Assembly: GCA_903872505.1 (NCBI GenBank)
Contig: CAIQKV010000109.1
Span: 1 to 39,482, forward strand
Length of the DNA: 39,482 nt
Reading direction: 5' to 3'
Source: an uncultured Opitutia bacterium
GTDB taxonomy: Bacteria; Verrucomicrobiota; Verrucomicrobiia; Opitutales; Opitutaceae
The stretch's first letter is position 1. Every line of letters begins with the position of its first letter. Made by a program: the position numbers and the translations under genes. Positions 7,261 to 14,691 of this stretch are shown piece by piece. The notes below the pieces were generated by a model. It was not told the origin of the DNA. It saw nothing but the letters and a program-made list of their open reading frames with translations, and did no database searches.

Positions 7261-9024
7261 ATGGACGCACCGGTCAAACCCGAAATCACCCTGCCGGGCA
7301 TCTCCGCCTCGCACGGAATCGCGTATGGCCAGGTTTTCGTGTTCATCCAGAGCAACGTCGAGGTGCCGAACTACCAGGTCGAGCCCGACAAGCGGGCGGC
7401 GGAGATCGCGCGCTTCGAGCAGGCACTGCTGGCCACGCGCCAGCAGATCACGAAGATCAAGAACGAGGTGGAGAAGAACCTCGGTCCGGAGGAGGCGATG
7501 ATCTTCGACGCCCACCTGCTCGTGCTCGAGGACCAGGCGCTGATCGGCGAGACCATCCGCGATTTCGAGAAGACGGGGCGCAACATCGAGACGTGCTTCG
7601 ACCAGGTCTCGTCGCGCTACATCCAGGCTTTTTCCGAGATCGACGACGAGTACCTCCGCGAGCGCGCCGGCGACATCCGCGATGTCGCCCAGCGCGTGCT
7701 CCAGAACCTCCTGGGCCAGGCGGAGAACAGCCTGTCCCGGCTCGCGGACCAGCGCATCGTCGTGGCCAACGACATCTCGCCCTCCGACTCCGCCAACATT
7801 GGCCGGGGCGCGGCGCTGGCCCTGGTGACCGACTCGGGCAGCCGGACCAGCCACGCCGTGATCGTGGCCCGCTCGCTGAAGGTGCCGGCGGTGGTGGGCA
7901 TGGGCGACCTGACCAAGGTGGCCAAGAATGGCGACTGGGCCATCGTCGACGGCTACGACGGCATCGTCATCCTGCACCCGTCCGAGTCCACGCTGTTCCG
8001 GTACGGCAAGATCAAGGAGCAGAAGAAGACCTTCGAGTCGCGCCTGCTGCAGGCGAACGAGCTGCCGGCCGTCACGCTCGACGGCGTGAAGGTGCCGCTG
8101 CTGGCCAACATCGAGCGGGTGGAGGAGCTGCCGATGGTGAAGGATTACCGGGCCGAGGGCATCGGCCTGTACCGCACCGAGTTCCTTTTCCTCAACTCCG
8201 CCCGGCTGCCCACCGAGCAGGAGCAGTTCGTCGCCTACCAGACGGTGGTGCGGGCGCTCGCGCCGCACCCGGTCGTCATCCGCACGCTCGACCTCGGGGG
8301 CGACAAGCCGATGACGGGCCATCCGCACCTTTTTCCCAAGGAGGACAACCCGTTCATGGGCCTGCGCGCCATCCGGTTCTGCCTCGTGCACCCGGACATC
8401 TTCAAGGACCAGCTGCGGGCCATCCTCCTCGCGAGCGCGCACGGGCGGGTGCAGCTGATGTACCCGATGATCAGCGGGGCGGAGGAGCTTACCCGGGCCA
8501 ACGCCGTGCTGGCGGAATGCAAGGCCGAGCTGCGGGCGCGCGGCCAGCCGTTTGACGAGAAACTCGAGGTCGGCGCGATGATCGAGATCCCGAGCGCGGC
8601 GGCGACGATCGACCTGCTCGCGCAGCAGTGCGCGTTCTTCAGCATCGGCACCAACGACCTGATCCAGTATCTGCTCGCGATCGACCGCGTGAACGACCGT
8701 ATCGCGCACCTCTACGAGCCGACGCACCCGGCGGTCATCCGCACGTTGAAGCAGATCGTGGACGAGGCGCATCGGCGGAAGGTGCCGGTGAGCGTGTGTG
8801 GCGAGATGGCGGGCGACCCCGTCTACGCGCCGCTGCTCCTCGGCCTGGGCGTCGACAGCCTGAGCATGTCCCCGACCTGGCTGCCCGCCGTGAAATACGT
8901 CGTGCGGGCCATGACGATGGCGGACGCGAAGGCGCTCGCCGCCGAGGCGCTGACCCTGGGCACGGCCACGGAAATCTACGCGAAGTGCGACGCCTTCTAC
9001 CGGGCGCGGGTGAAGGTGGAGTGA
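7261..9024 (+). CDS. ptsI: Phosphoenolpyruvate-protein phosphotransferase (PTS enzyme I)
   Basis: Enzyme I takes phosphate from PEP onto a histidine and passes it to HPr. The 587-residue length is usual. The phosphohistidine motif GSRTSHAVIVARS places the active His at 198. The PEP-binding barrel carries EGIGLYRTEFLFL (R305), the metal-site region GAMIEIPSAA, NDLIQY, and the catalytic Cys513 in CGEMAGD. The N-terminal HPr-binding helices are present (EARFEQ-like segment near residue 50 onward). No HPr, EIIA or EIIBC gene is visible, so this is either a general enzyme I for a scattered PTS or part of a regulatory PTS. The stop codon is followed directly by a repeat tract. Confidence 0.97.
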   Translation: MDAPVKPEITLPGISASHGIAYGQVFVFIQSNVEVPNYQVEPDKRAAEIARFEQALLATRQQITKIKNEVEKNLGPEEAMIFDAHLLVLEDQALIGETIRDFEKTGRNIETCFDQVSSRYIQAFSEIDDEYLRERAGDIRDVAQRVLQNLLGQAENSLSRLADQRIVVANDISPSDSANIGRGAALALVTDSGSRTSHAVIVARSLKVPAVVGMGDLTKVAKNGDWAIVDGYDGIVILHPSESTLFRYGKIKEQKKTFESRLLQANELPAVTLDGVKVPLLANIERVEELPMVKDYRAEGIGLYRTEFLFLNSARLPTEQEQFVAYQTVVRALAPHPVVIRTLDLGGDKPMTGHPHLFPKEDNPFMGLRAIRFCLVHPDIFKDQLRAILLASAHGRVQLMYPMISGAEELTRANAVLAECKAELRARGQPFDEKLEVGAMIEIPSAAATIDLLAQQCAFFSIGTNDLIQYLLAIDRVNDRIAHLYEPTHPAVIRTLKQIVDEAHRRKVPVSVCGEMAGDPVYAPLLLGLGVDSLSMSPTWLPAVKYVVRAMTMADAKALAAEALTLGTATEIYAKCDAFYRARVKVE

Positions 9025-9025
9025 T

Positions 9026-9112
9026 TCGCAATTTCGAATTCGGAATTTCGAATTTCGAATAACCAGGCGTGGACGAGCACTGCCTTCGAGTTTCGAACTT
9101 TTGTCTTCGAAA
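9026..9112. repeat. TTCGAAA-type AT-rich repeat tract between ptsI and the PhyH gene
   Basis: The convergent spacer is built from variants of AATTTCGAATT. Several copies lie in 9026-9060 and further ones in 9088-9112, ending at the stop of the PhyH gene. It contrasts sharply with the GC-rich surroundings. The same unit recurs near 20.4 kb, 20.5 kb and inside queG. Confidence 0.75.
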
Positions 9113-9113
9113 T

Positions 9114-9923
9114 TCAGGCCGCCGGCCAGATCGGCGGGAACTGCGGGCCGCGGAATTTTTCGCCCGGGGCCGGGTGCTCCGGATAGCGCGCCATCATCCA
9201 CTCGTTCATGTGCACCTGGCCGGGGCGGTAAGTGCATTCACCGGACATGACGTGCGAGACGAGCGCGCGCCGGCGCTGGGGGGAGAAATTGCGGTCGCTG
9301 CCGTGCAGCAGCAGGCCGTGGTGGAACGACACCGCGCCGCGGGGAATGATGACCGGGACCTCGCGGGTCTGGAAGCCGGGCGGAAGCGCCGGTTTCTGCG
9401 GGTTGTCGCCGGAGATGCCGTCCGGGAGGGTCCAGATCCCGAGCTTGTGGCTGCCCTCGAGAAAAACCATCGGGCCGGACTCGGGCAGCACGTCGTCGAG
9501 CGCGATCCAGCAGGTGACGGTCCGGCACTCGGCGATCATCTGCCAGTAGGCCCAGTCCTGGTGGTAGGTCACGACGCGGCCGCCGTGCGGCGGCTTGTCC
9601 AGCAGCTGGTCGTGCCACATCCGGATGCTGGGCGCGCCGATGAGCTGCGCGGCAATGTGGCCGATCACCGGGCTGAGCACGGTGCGGGCGAGCGTCGTGT
9701 CGGCCTTCCAGGTGTTGTCGATCTTGATCAGGTCTACGGGTTCCCGGCGCAGCGTGGTGACATCGGGCGGCGAGCCCTTGTCGTAGACGCCGGCGATGAC
9801 CCGGTCGGCCGCGGCGTTGATCGCGTCCACCTCGGCGTCGGAAAACACGCGGCCGTGGAGGTGGTAGCCGCGCTCGTCGAACCGCGCGATTTCGTCCGGG
9901 GTCAGGGTGGAGGCGGCGGGCAT
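9114..9923 (-). CDS. Phytanoyl-CoA dioxygenase (PhyH) family Fe(II)/2-oxoglutarate oxygenase
   Basis: The 269-residue protein matches the PhyH superfamily in length and layout. The facial triad can be proposed as H121 and D123 in TYHQDWAYW and H207 in FHHGLLLHGSDRN. An arginine a few residues later would bind 2-oxoglutarate. It has the typical opening TPDEIARFDERGYHLHGRVF and the GPMVFLEGSHKLG stretch. Members hydroxylate diverse small molecules and lipids, and the substrate here cannot be predicted. It is convergent with ptsI across a repeat tract. A terminator separates it from the small membrane protein gene upstream, so it probably has its own promoter. Confidence 0.88.
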   Translation of the reverse strand: MPAASTLTPDEIARFDERGYHLHGRVFSDAEVDAINAAADRVIAGVYDKGSPPDVTTLRREPVDLIKIDNTWKADTTLARTVLSPVIGHIAAQLIGAPSIRMWHDQLLDKPPHGGRVVTYHQDWAYWQMIAECRTVTCWIALDDVLPESGPMVFLEGSHKLGIWTLPDGISGDNPQKPALPPGFQTREVPVIIPRGAVSFHHGLLLHGSDRNFSPQRRRALVSHVMSGECTYRPGQVHMNEWMMARYPEHPAPGEKFRGPQFPPIWPAA

Positions 9924-9979
9924 CGCGGCGGAAGGATGCGGGCGGCGGGGCGGCCGGCAAGCATGCAGCGTCGGAAAAC

Positions 9980-10008
9980 AAAAAAGGCCGCCGGGGAAGC
10001 CGGCGGCC
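9980..10008 (-). terminator. Rho-independent terminator of the small membrane protein gene
   Basis: A perfect nine-pair stem (GGCCGCCGG at 9986-9994 with CCGGCGGCC at 10000-10008, loop GGAAG) is followed on the minus strand by six T residues (9985-9980). It lies 20 bases after the stop of the gene at 10029-10256. Confidence 0.85.
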
Positions 10009-10028
10009 TGGGTTGCAGAGGGGACGGA

Positions 10029-10256
10029 TTATTTCTTGGCCAGGATGGCGTAGAGCACGCCGACCGCCACGAGTCCGACGAGTCCGCTCGAGCCGAGCGT
10101 GCCGATGATCGAGGTCACATTGCCGATGACATTGCCGGGTAGAAACGCGACCTTGTCGCCGAAGATAACGCCGAGGACAATCGCCAGTGCGAGCAGGGCG
10201 ACCGCCAGCTCAGTAATCTTCTTCACCGCCGTGATGATCGTGTCGAGGTATTGCAT
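10029..10256 (-). CDS. Small membrane protein of unknown function (75 residues)
   Basis: I do not recognise a named family. The protein has two likely membrane segments: residues about 17-32 (AVALLALAIVLGVIFG) and about 43-71 (IGNVTSIIGTLGSSGLVGLVAVGVLY), joined by a short FLPGN turn. A basic end (AKK) closes it. The ATG at 10256 has no strong ribosome-binding site. A strong terminator just downstream and a 150-base upstream spacer suggest a single-gene transcript, an arrangement often seen for highly expressed small proteins. Reality as a gene is supported by the codon-consistent open frame, the membrane pattern and the terminator position. Confidence 0.75.
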   Translation of the reverse strand: MQYLDTIITAVKKITELAVALLALAIVLGVIFGDKVAFLPGNVIGNVTSIIGTLGSSGLVGLVAVGVLYAILAKK

Positions 10257-10409
10257 ATGATATCAGTTGTTGGGGTTTGGGGTTGTGGCTAACAGGGACG
10301 AAAGACGCGCCCGCCCCGTACCCGTTCAATAACGCCTTTGCCATGCGTTTGCATTGGGTCCGGTTGGGCTGCGCCCAGCCCCACGCCGGAAGGAACCGAT
10401 AGTACGGCG

Positions 10410-10706
10410 TTACACCGGCTGCTCGATGTCCGGAAAGGCCTTGGTGTAGCTATGGACCTCGACGGTGGCGCGCAGGCCGGACGTCCAGAACGGGTCCTCG
10501 CTGTAGAGTGCCTTCACGGCCTCGAAACTCTTGGCGTCGACGATCCACATCCCGCCGACGGCGCGGTCGTCGCCGTCCATCCGCAGCGCGCCGGCCACGC
10601 GCACGCTGGCTTCGTTCTTCTTCAGGAACTCGAGGTGGGCGGCGAGCAACTTGGGCCGGAGATGGCGCATTTCCTGGTTATCGCGGAACTGGACGACGAA
10701 GAGCAT
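10410..10706 (-). CDS. YciI-like protein
   Basis: This 98-residue protein fits the YCII-related fold: MLFVVQFRDN start, then RPKLLAAHLEFLKK with the conserved His, an AGALR strand, GGMWIVDAKSFEAVKAL, and a final EVHSYTKAF. Family members are small dimeric alpha-beta barrel proteins, some linked to dehydrohalogenase-like or signalling roles, but most are uncharacterised. I start at the ATG at 10706, since upstream in-frame sequence does not resemble the family. A gene for a 96-residue unknown ends 32 bases upstream on the same strand. Confidence 0.8.
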   Translation of the reverse strand: MLFVVQFRDNQEMRHLRPKLLAAHLEFLKKNEASVRVAGALRMDGDDRAVGGMWIVDAKSFEAVKALYSEDPFWTSGLRATVEVHSYTKAFPDIEQPV

Positions 10707-10738
10707 GGCGGCAGGGTGGGAGAAGTTTCCGGGCGGTT

Positions 10739-11029
10739 TCAAGCCCCGGTGTAATGCTGGTAGGTCTCCTTGATCATTTGGATCACGTCGTCCGCCGACT
10801 GGGAGTTGGTCTTCGAGATGGCCAGCGTGCCGAGGGCGGTGCTGCGGACGGCGAACGGCGCGGTCGCGGCGGTGGTCCCGCCGTTTTCCTGGAACCACGT
10901 GAACAAATTCTGGCCGGCCTCCTGGGCGTCATCGACCGACATCAGGGAGTGGCGATACTGGATGATCGCCTCCGAAAAAGAAATGCACGCGTCCGAGACG
11001 GCGTATTCGGGGGAGGGAGTGTCGGGCAT
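10739..11029 (-). CDS. Hypothetical protein (96 residues)
   Basis: I do not recognise this protein. It is soluble, mixed helical and rich in Ala, Thr and Ser, with a central TWFQENGGTTAATAPFAV and a C-terminal ADDVIQMIKETYQHY helix. Base composition is slightly lower in GC than its neighbours. It is read in the same direction as the YciI-like gene and could be co-transcribed with it. The ATG at 11029 is the only sensible start. Confidence 0.55.
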   Translation of the reverse strand: MPDTPSPEYAVSDACISFSEAIIQYRHSLMSVDDAQEAGQNLFTWFQENGGTTAATAPFAVRSTALGTLAISKTNSQSADDVIQMIKETYQHYTGA

Positions 11030-11653
11030 AAAGTACGAGAATTATGAAATGCGAGTTATCGTCGTCAGAGAAAATCTCGGCCGAGAATATTCGCGACCTC
11101 GACGCACTTCCTCAACTCGGCAATATCACCTTTGCTCTCTAGAAGCGCACGAAGCCGATATGGTTCGAGTGTCTTTGAGTCTGAGTCGCGATGAAATGGA
11201 ATCGTGCGGCCGCACCGCTTCTCTAGCAGCGTGACGACCTCGTCACGTTGTTCAGCGGGAAAAAGTCGCGATACTTCCTCTTTAGCTTTCGGTGTCAGCG
11301 GCACTGGAATTGGAAGGCCAGTAGCTTCATCGAATGCATCTTCTGCTTCTTTGAGCTTCTTTTGTATGCGCTGGAGATCCTTGCTGATCATGTGAATCCG
11401 CACACCGCTTGCGGCCATCATCTTCCTCTCGCGCTCTACTGCGGCCTCGAATTCTGCTCGAGCATCGCGCGCTATCTTCGCTTCGGGAAGCTCACGGAAC
11501 TCAGATGGGATGTAGAAGACATCGCGTCGCTCGGAGGACATATTTCTTAGCTCAACAGTGCATTCACTTCAACTGGGTTTCATATTTCATGGTGAATGTC
11601 TTTACGAGTAAGAGAGTGGTTAAGTAGTTAGGACTCAATATTCGAGTCCCGGG
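11030..11653. other. Lower-GC island
   Basis: This stretch falls to roughly 50% GC or less while both flanks are near 70%. It contains one unrecognised gene and a 110-base AT-rich spacer (11542-11653) in which I see no gene, only a CCCGGG-TCATTT-CCCGGG hairpin that covers the stop codon of the next gene. No integrase, tRNA or direct repeats border it. The composition suggests recent acquisition. Confidence 0.6.
11065..11541 (-). CDS. Hypothetical protein in low-GC island (158 residues)
   Basis: No family is recognised. The protein is highly charged. Residues about 20-75 form a long helical, coiled-coil-like stretch (ARAEFEAAVERERKMM, then KDLQRIQKKLKEAEDAF). A proline-rich turn (LPIPVPLTPKAKEE) follows, and then a second helical part ending in ELRKCVEVANILGRDFL. 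Codon use and composition differ from neighbouring genes, which suggests transfer from a lower-GC source. It has no signal peptide or membrane segment. A role cannot be proposed. Confidence 0.6.
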   Translation of the reverse strand: MSSERRDVFYIPSEFRELPEAKIARDARAEFEAAVERERKMMAASGVRIHMISKDLQRIQKKLKEAEDAFDEATGLPIPVPLTPKAKEEVSRLFPAEQRDEVVTLLEKRCGRTIPFHRDSDSKTLEPYRLRALLESKGDIAELRKCVEVANILGRDFL

Positions 11654-12592
11654 TCATTTCCCGGGCTTGATTCCGCTCGCGAGCAGGGTCTCGAAATGGG
11701 GTTCGTTCTCCTCGCGGGCGACGGCGGTGACCTCGACCTTCGCGAACCCGGCTTTTTTCAGGAAGGCGTGCAGCGCGCTTTCCTTGAAGCCGAGCCAGAC
11801 GTCGGCGTAGAGCTCGCGGGCCTTTTCAAACGTGTGCTGGTTGAGGTCGAGGATGAGCAGCTGGCCGCCGGGCTTGAGGATGCGGAAAGCCTCGTTGACG
11901 GCGGCCTGCGGGTGCTGCGCGTGGTGGAGCGCCTGGCTGAGGATGGCGAGGTCCACGGACTTGTCGGGCAGCGGCACGTCCTCGATGTCGCCCTGCTTGT
12001 AGGCGAGGTTGGCGAGGCCGTTCTTCTGGGCGAGCTCGGTGCCGACCTCGACCATCTTTTGGGAGTTGTCGATGCACCAGACCTGCTTGGCGCGGGCGGC
12101 GAGCAATTGGGAGACGAGGCCCTCGCCGGCGCCGAGGTCGGCGATGGTGATGGCGGGCGTGAGCCGCAGGGCGAGGTGGCCGAGCGCCTCCCACGAGCGG
12201 CCGGGGCAGTAGTTTTTGCCGAGCCGGCCGGCGATGAGGTTGAAATACTGCTCCTGTGTGCGGCGGCGCTTTTGGAGGATGCGGTCGAGATTGGCGCGGT
12301 CGTCGGCCAGCGCGGGCGATTCGGCGACCGAGTCGATCGCGGCGCGGAGGAGGGTGAGGGATCTCGGGGCGAGGGCGGCGCGGAGCGAGTAGAAGGCCTT
12401 CTTGCCCTCGCGGCGGTCGGACACGAGGCCGGCCTGGCGGAGGAGGGCGAGCTGCGAGGAAATGCGGGACTGGCCCATGCCGAGGATTTCCTGCAGCTCG
12501 GCGACGGAGAGCTCCTCGCGCAGCACGAGGGCGAGCAGCCGCAGCCGGGTGGGGTCGGACAGGATCTTGAGGATGTCCCAGGAGGCGTTCAC
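11654..12592 (-). CDS. ArsR-type HTH regulator fused to a SAM-dependent methyltransferase
   Basis: The first 75 residues are an ArsR-type winged helix (LKILSDPTRLRLLALVL, then SVAELQEILGMGQSRISSQLALLRQAGLV, then a REGKKAFYSL wing). From about residue 110 a class I methyltransferase follows, with motif I ADLGAGEG (151-158), an acidic CIDNS (D175), GDIEDVPLPDKSVD and a FRILKPGG strand. No arsenic-binding cysteine pair is seen in the HTH part. Such fusions are known in many bacteria and some have been linked to methionine and SAM-cycle control, but that is family knowledge only. I place the start at the GTG at 12592. Reading further upstream only translates a repeat tract into an odd Phe/Pro/Leu-rich tail. 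Confidence 0.85.
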   Translation of the reverse strand: MNASWDILKILSDPTRLRLLALVLREELSVAELQEILGMGQSRISSQLALLRQAGLVSDRREGKKAFYSLRAALAPRSLTLLRAAIDSVAESPALADDRANLDRILQKRRRTQEQYFNLIAGRLGKNYCPGRSWEALGHLALRLTPAITIADLGAGEGLVSQLLAARAKQVWCIDNSQKMVEVGTELAQKNGLANLAYKQGDIEDVPLPDKSVDLAILSQALHHAQHPQAAVNEAFRILKPGGQLLILDLNQHTFEKARELYADVWLGFKESALHAFLKKAGFAKVEVTAVAREENEPHFETLLASGIKPGK

Positions 12593-12597
12593 CGGAC

Positions 12598-12720
12598 AAA
12601 GAAGAAAGCAGAAAGACGGAAGGTGAAAGCAGAAAGGCAGAAGCGGAGAGGCGGAAAAGGCAGGGAAGGGGACGTAGTTTGTAAGAGGGAAGCCAGGAAA
12701 CCAGGAATCTGATTTCATGG
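12598..12720. repeat. CAGAAAG-type purine-rich repeat tract upstream of the ArsR-methyltransferase gene
   Basis: On the plus strand this spacer is a run of degenerate units such as GAAAGCAGAAAGACGGAAG and GCAGAAAGGCAGAAG. It passes into GGAAGCCAGGAAACCAGG, a unit that resembles 5475-5497. Strand asymmetry is extreme, with almost no C or T in the first 60 bases. It falls exactly between the gene start and the greA terminator, where the promoter would be expected. Confidence 0.75.
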
Positions 12721-12742
12721 CTTCCGTCTTGAAACCAGGCAC

Positions 12743-12773
12743 AAAAAAGCGCCGCCCGGTGAGGGGCGGCGCT
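12743..12773 (-). terminator. Rho-independent terminator after the greA-like gene
   Basis: A ten-pair stem (AGCGCCGCCC at 12748-12757, GGGCGGCGCT at 12764-12773, loop GGTGAG) is followed on the minus strand by a run of T (12748-12743). It lies 17 bases beyond the stop codon at 12791. Confidence 0.85.
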
Positions 12774-12790
12774 GAAGGGGGAGACGCGGC

Positions 12791-14632
12791 TCAGGCCTTG
12801 GCGAAGAGCTCGATGCTGACGACGGTGTAGCTCTCCTCGGAGGCGCCGGTCTTCACCTTGACGGTGTCGCCGGGCTTCTTGCCGAGGAGCGCGGCGCCGA
12901 GGGCGGTCTTGTAGGAGATGATGTGCTGGTCCGGATCGCCGTCCCACGCGCCGAGGATGGTGTAGCGGGCGGGCTGGCCGGTGGCGGCGTTCTTGAGCTC
13001 GACGACGGTGCCGGCGCCGACCTGCTCGGTGGAGGCGTCCTTGAAGTCGGTGACGCGGGCGCGGCCGAGGTCCTTCTCGAGGTTGGTCTTCTGGGCCATG
13101 AGAACCTGCTGGTCCTGCTTGGCCATCTTGTACTCGGAGTTTTCCTTGAGGTCGCCGTGCTCGCGGGCGGTGGCGATGGCCTTGGAGTTCTCGGGGATCT
13201 TCTTGGAGACGATGATCTCGTACTCCTCGCGCTTGCGCTCGAAACTGGCCTTGGAGACGAGGAGCTGCTCCTCCTTGCCCTCGGCGTCGGCGGCGACCAG
13301 CGACTGGATCTTGGGGAAGATCTTGATGAAGCGGGCGAGGAGGGACTTCTTGGTGAGCTCCTCGAAGCCCTGGTTGAGCATGAGGGTGTTCGCGAGGTCG
13401 CGCGCGGTCTCCGGGTCGGCGGTGGAGAGCAGGTCGGCGATCAGGTCGGTGTCCTCGCTGAGGATGTCGGCGAGCGGGATGCGGCGGGCGCTGGAGGCCT
13501 GGAGGGCCTCGTAGTCGATGGCGAAGAACACGGCGCCGAGCAGGCGGGGCGTGATGAGGTCGTTGAGCAACTTCGCGAACTTCTTGGAGTGGCGGTTCTT
13601 GACGATCCAGAGGAGGACGGGCGCGCGGAGGTTCTGCTCGGTCTGCCAGCGCTTGAGCGCGGCGGCGAGCTCGTCGGCGTGGCCGTCCTCGATGAGGAAG
13701 TTGATGCACTCGGTGGTGAACTTGCCCTGGGAGGTCTTGAGCAGGTTGAAGACGATGTCGCGGCACTCGACGGGGTGGGTGGCCTTCACCAGCTCGAGGA
13801 AGGACGACTGGAAGTGGACGGGGATCTTTTCGGCGATGGCGGGCAGGTCGCGGGCGTTGCCGACGAGCGCGGCCTGGGAGGGCTCGAAGACCTCCTCCGA
13901 GCCGGCGAGCTTGGCGAGGTCGTCCCGGACGGCGGCGCCGTAGAGGCGCTCGGAGGCGTCGAGCTGGTTGCTGTCCTTCACGCCGTCGGCGACGGTCTTG
14001 AGGATGGCGAGGAGGTCGGTCTTGATCTCCTTCTTGGCGACGGTGGCGACGAGCTCCTCGGCCAGCGCGATGCGGCGGCGGGCGGAGCGGGTGCCGTGGA
14101 ACTGCTCGAGGATCTCGTCCTCGGCGGAGACGGGGGTCTCGCGGAGGATGAAGCACTCGGTCTTTTTCTCGGGCACGGAAATGCGCGGGTCCTTGCCGAT
14201 GGCCTTCTTGGCGGTGGACCACCACTTCTTGTATTTGTCCTCGCCGACGACCTGGGTGAGCGTGATCTCGAGGTCGATCGCGCTGGTGGCGTGGTTCGGG
14301 TAGGCCTCGAGGGCCTCGGCGATCAGCTGGGCGGGATCCTCGGCGATGAGCTCGGCGATCTTCTTGGGCTCGGTCTCCTTGCGCACGAGGAGGTGCTTGG
14401 CCGGCAGAACCTCCATGGTGTTCAGGCAGAACGCCGGGTCCATGGCGTGGGCCTTCTTGCCCTTGAAATCGATGACGAGGCGCTGGGCGGAGTCGTCGTA
14501 GGACTTGATCTGGCCGAAACCCCAGCTGCGGTGAATGACATACGCACCCGGTTCCATGGCCTCGAGTTTGGCTTTGGCCGCCTTGAGGGACGGGTTCTTG
14601 GCGATGAGTGCGGAGAGGGCTTCTGAATTCAT
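12791..14632 (-). CDS. greA: Transcription elongation factor GreA with long N-terminal extension
   Basis: The last 147 residues (467-613) are a complete GreA: the coiled coil carries IPENSKAIATAREHGDLKENSEYKMAKQ, with the acidic tip residues D494 and E497 that stimulate transcript cleavage by RNA polymerase, followed by the FKBP-like C-terminal domain. The first 460 residues are extra. An N-terminal small beta domain (MEPGAYVIHRSWGFGQIKSYD, residues about 27-80) is followed by a long helical repeat-like region. Usual GreA has about 158 residues. I recall similarly long GreA forms in Chlamydiae and spirochaetes. A terminator follows the gene. The ATG at 14632 is well supported, as the family-like sequence starts there. 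Confidence 0.9.
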   Translation of the reverse strand: MNSEALSALIAKNPSLKAAKAKLEAMEPGAYVIHRSWGFGQIKSYDDSAQRLVIDFKGKKAHAMDPAFCLNTMEVLPAKHLLVRKETEPKKIAELIAEDPAQLIAEALEAYPNHATSAIDLEITLTQVVGEDKYKKWWSTAKKAIGKDPRISVPEKKTECFILRETPVSAEDEILEQFHGTRSARRRIALAEELVATVAKKEIKTDLLAILKTVADGVKDSNQLDASERLYGAAVRDDLAKLAGSEEVFEPSQAALVGNARDLPAIAEKIPVHFQSSFLELVKATHPVECRDIVFNLLKTSQGKFTTECINFLIEDGHADELAAALKRWQTEQNLRAPVLLWIVKNRHSKKFAKLLNDLITPRLLGAVFFAIDYEALQASSARRIPLADILSEDTDLIADLLSTADPETARDLANTLMLNQGFEELTKKSLLARFIKIFPKIQSLVAADAEGKEEQLLVSKASFERKREEYEIIVSKKIPENSKAIATAREHGDLKENSEYKMAKQDQQVLMAQKTNLEKDLGRARVTDFKDASTEQVGAGTVVELKNAATGQPARYTILGAWDGDPDQHIISYKTALGAALLGKKPGDTVKVKTGASEESYTVVSIELFAKA

Positions 14633-14662
14633 AGTTACGAAAGTGATGGCCTGAACGGGATA

Positions 14663-14691
14663 GTTGAGCGGAGAATGGCTAACCTTGTCAA
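14663..14691 (-). promoter_or_regulatory. Candidate -35 element for the greA-like gene
   Basis: A consensus TTGACA is read on the minus strand at 14691-14686, about 55 bases upstream of the greA ATG. The -10 region after 17 bases (CTCAAC) is poor. It overlaps the earliest possible start of the divergent rsmB gene. Confidence 0.3.

Noticed and set aside
6841..9237. Very long open frame on the minus strand opposite ptsI (about 800 codons)
   Set aside because: It is antisense to a clear enzyme I, is rich in Arg, His, Asp and Gly without any motif, and is explained by high GC at third codon positions.
11632..11653. tRNA T-arm-like sequence (ATTCGAGTCCC) as a possible attachment site remnant
   Set aside because: The stem and seven-base loop do not form correctly, no acceptor stem or CCA is present, and no matching copy was found at the other side of the low-GC island.
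12593..12742. N-terminal extension of the ArsR-methyltransferase to an upstream ATG
   Set aside because: The extra residues are a Phe/Pro/Leu-rich translation of the repeat tract, while the HTH domain begins directly after the GTG at 12592.
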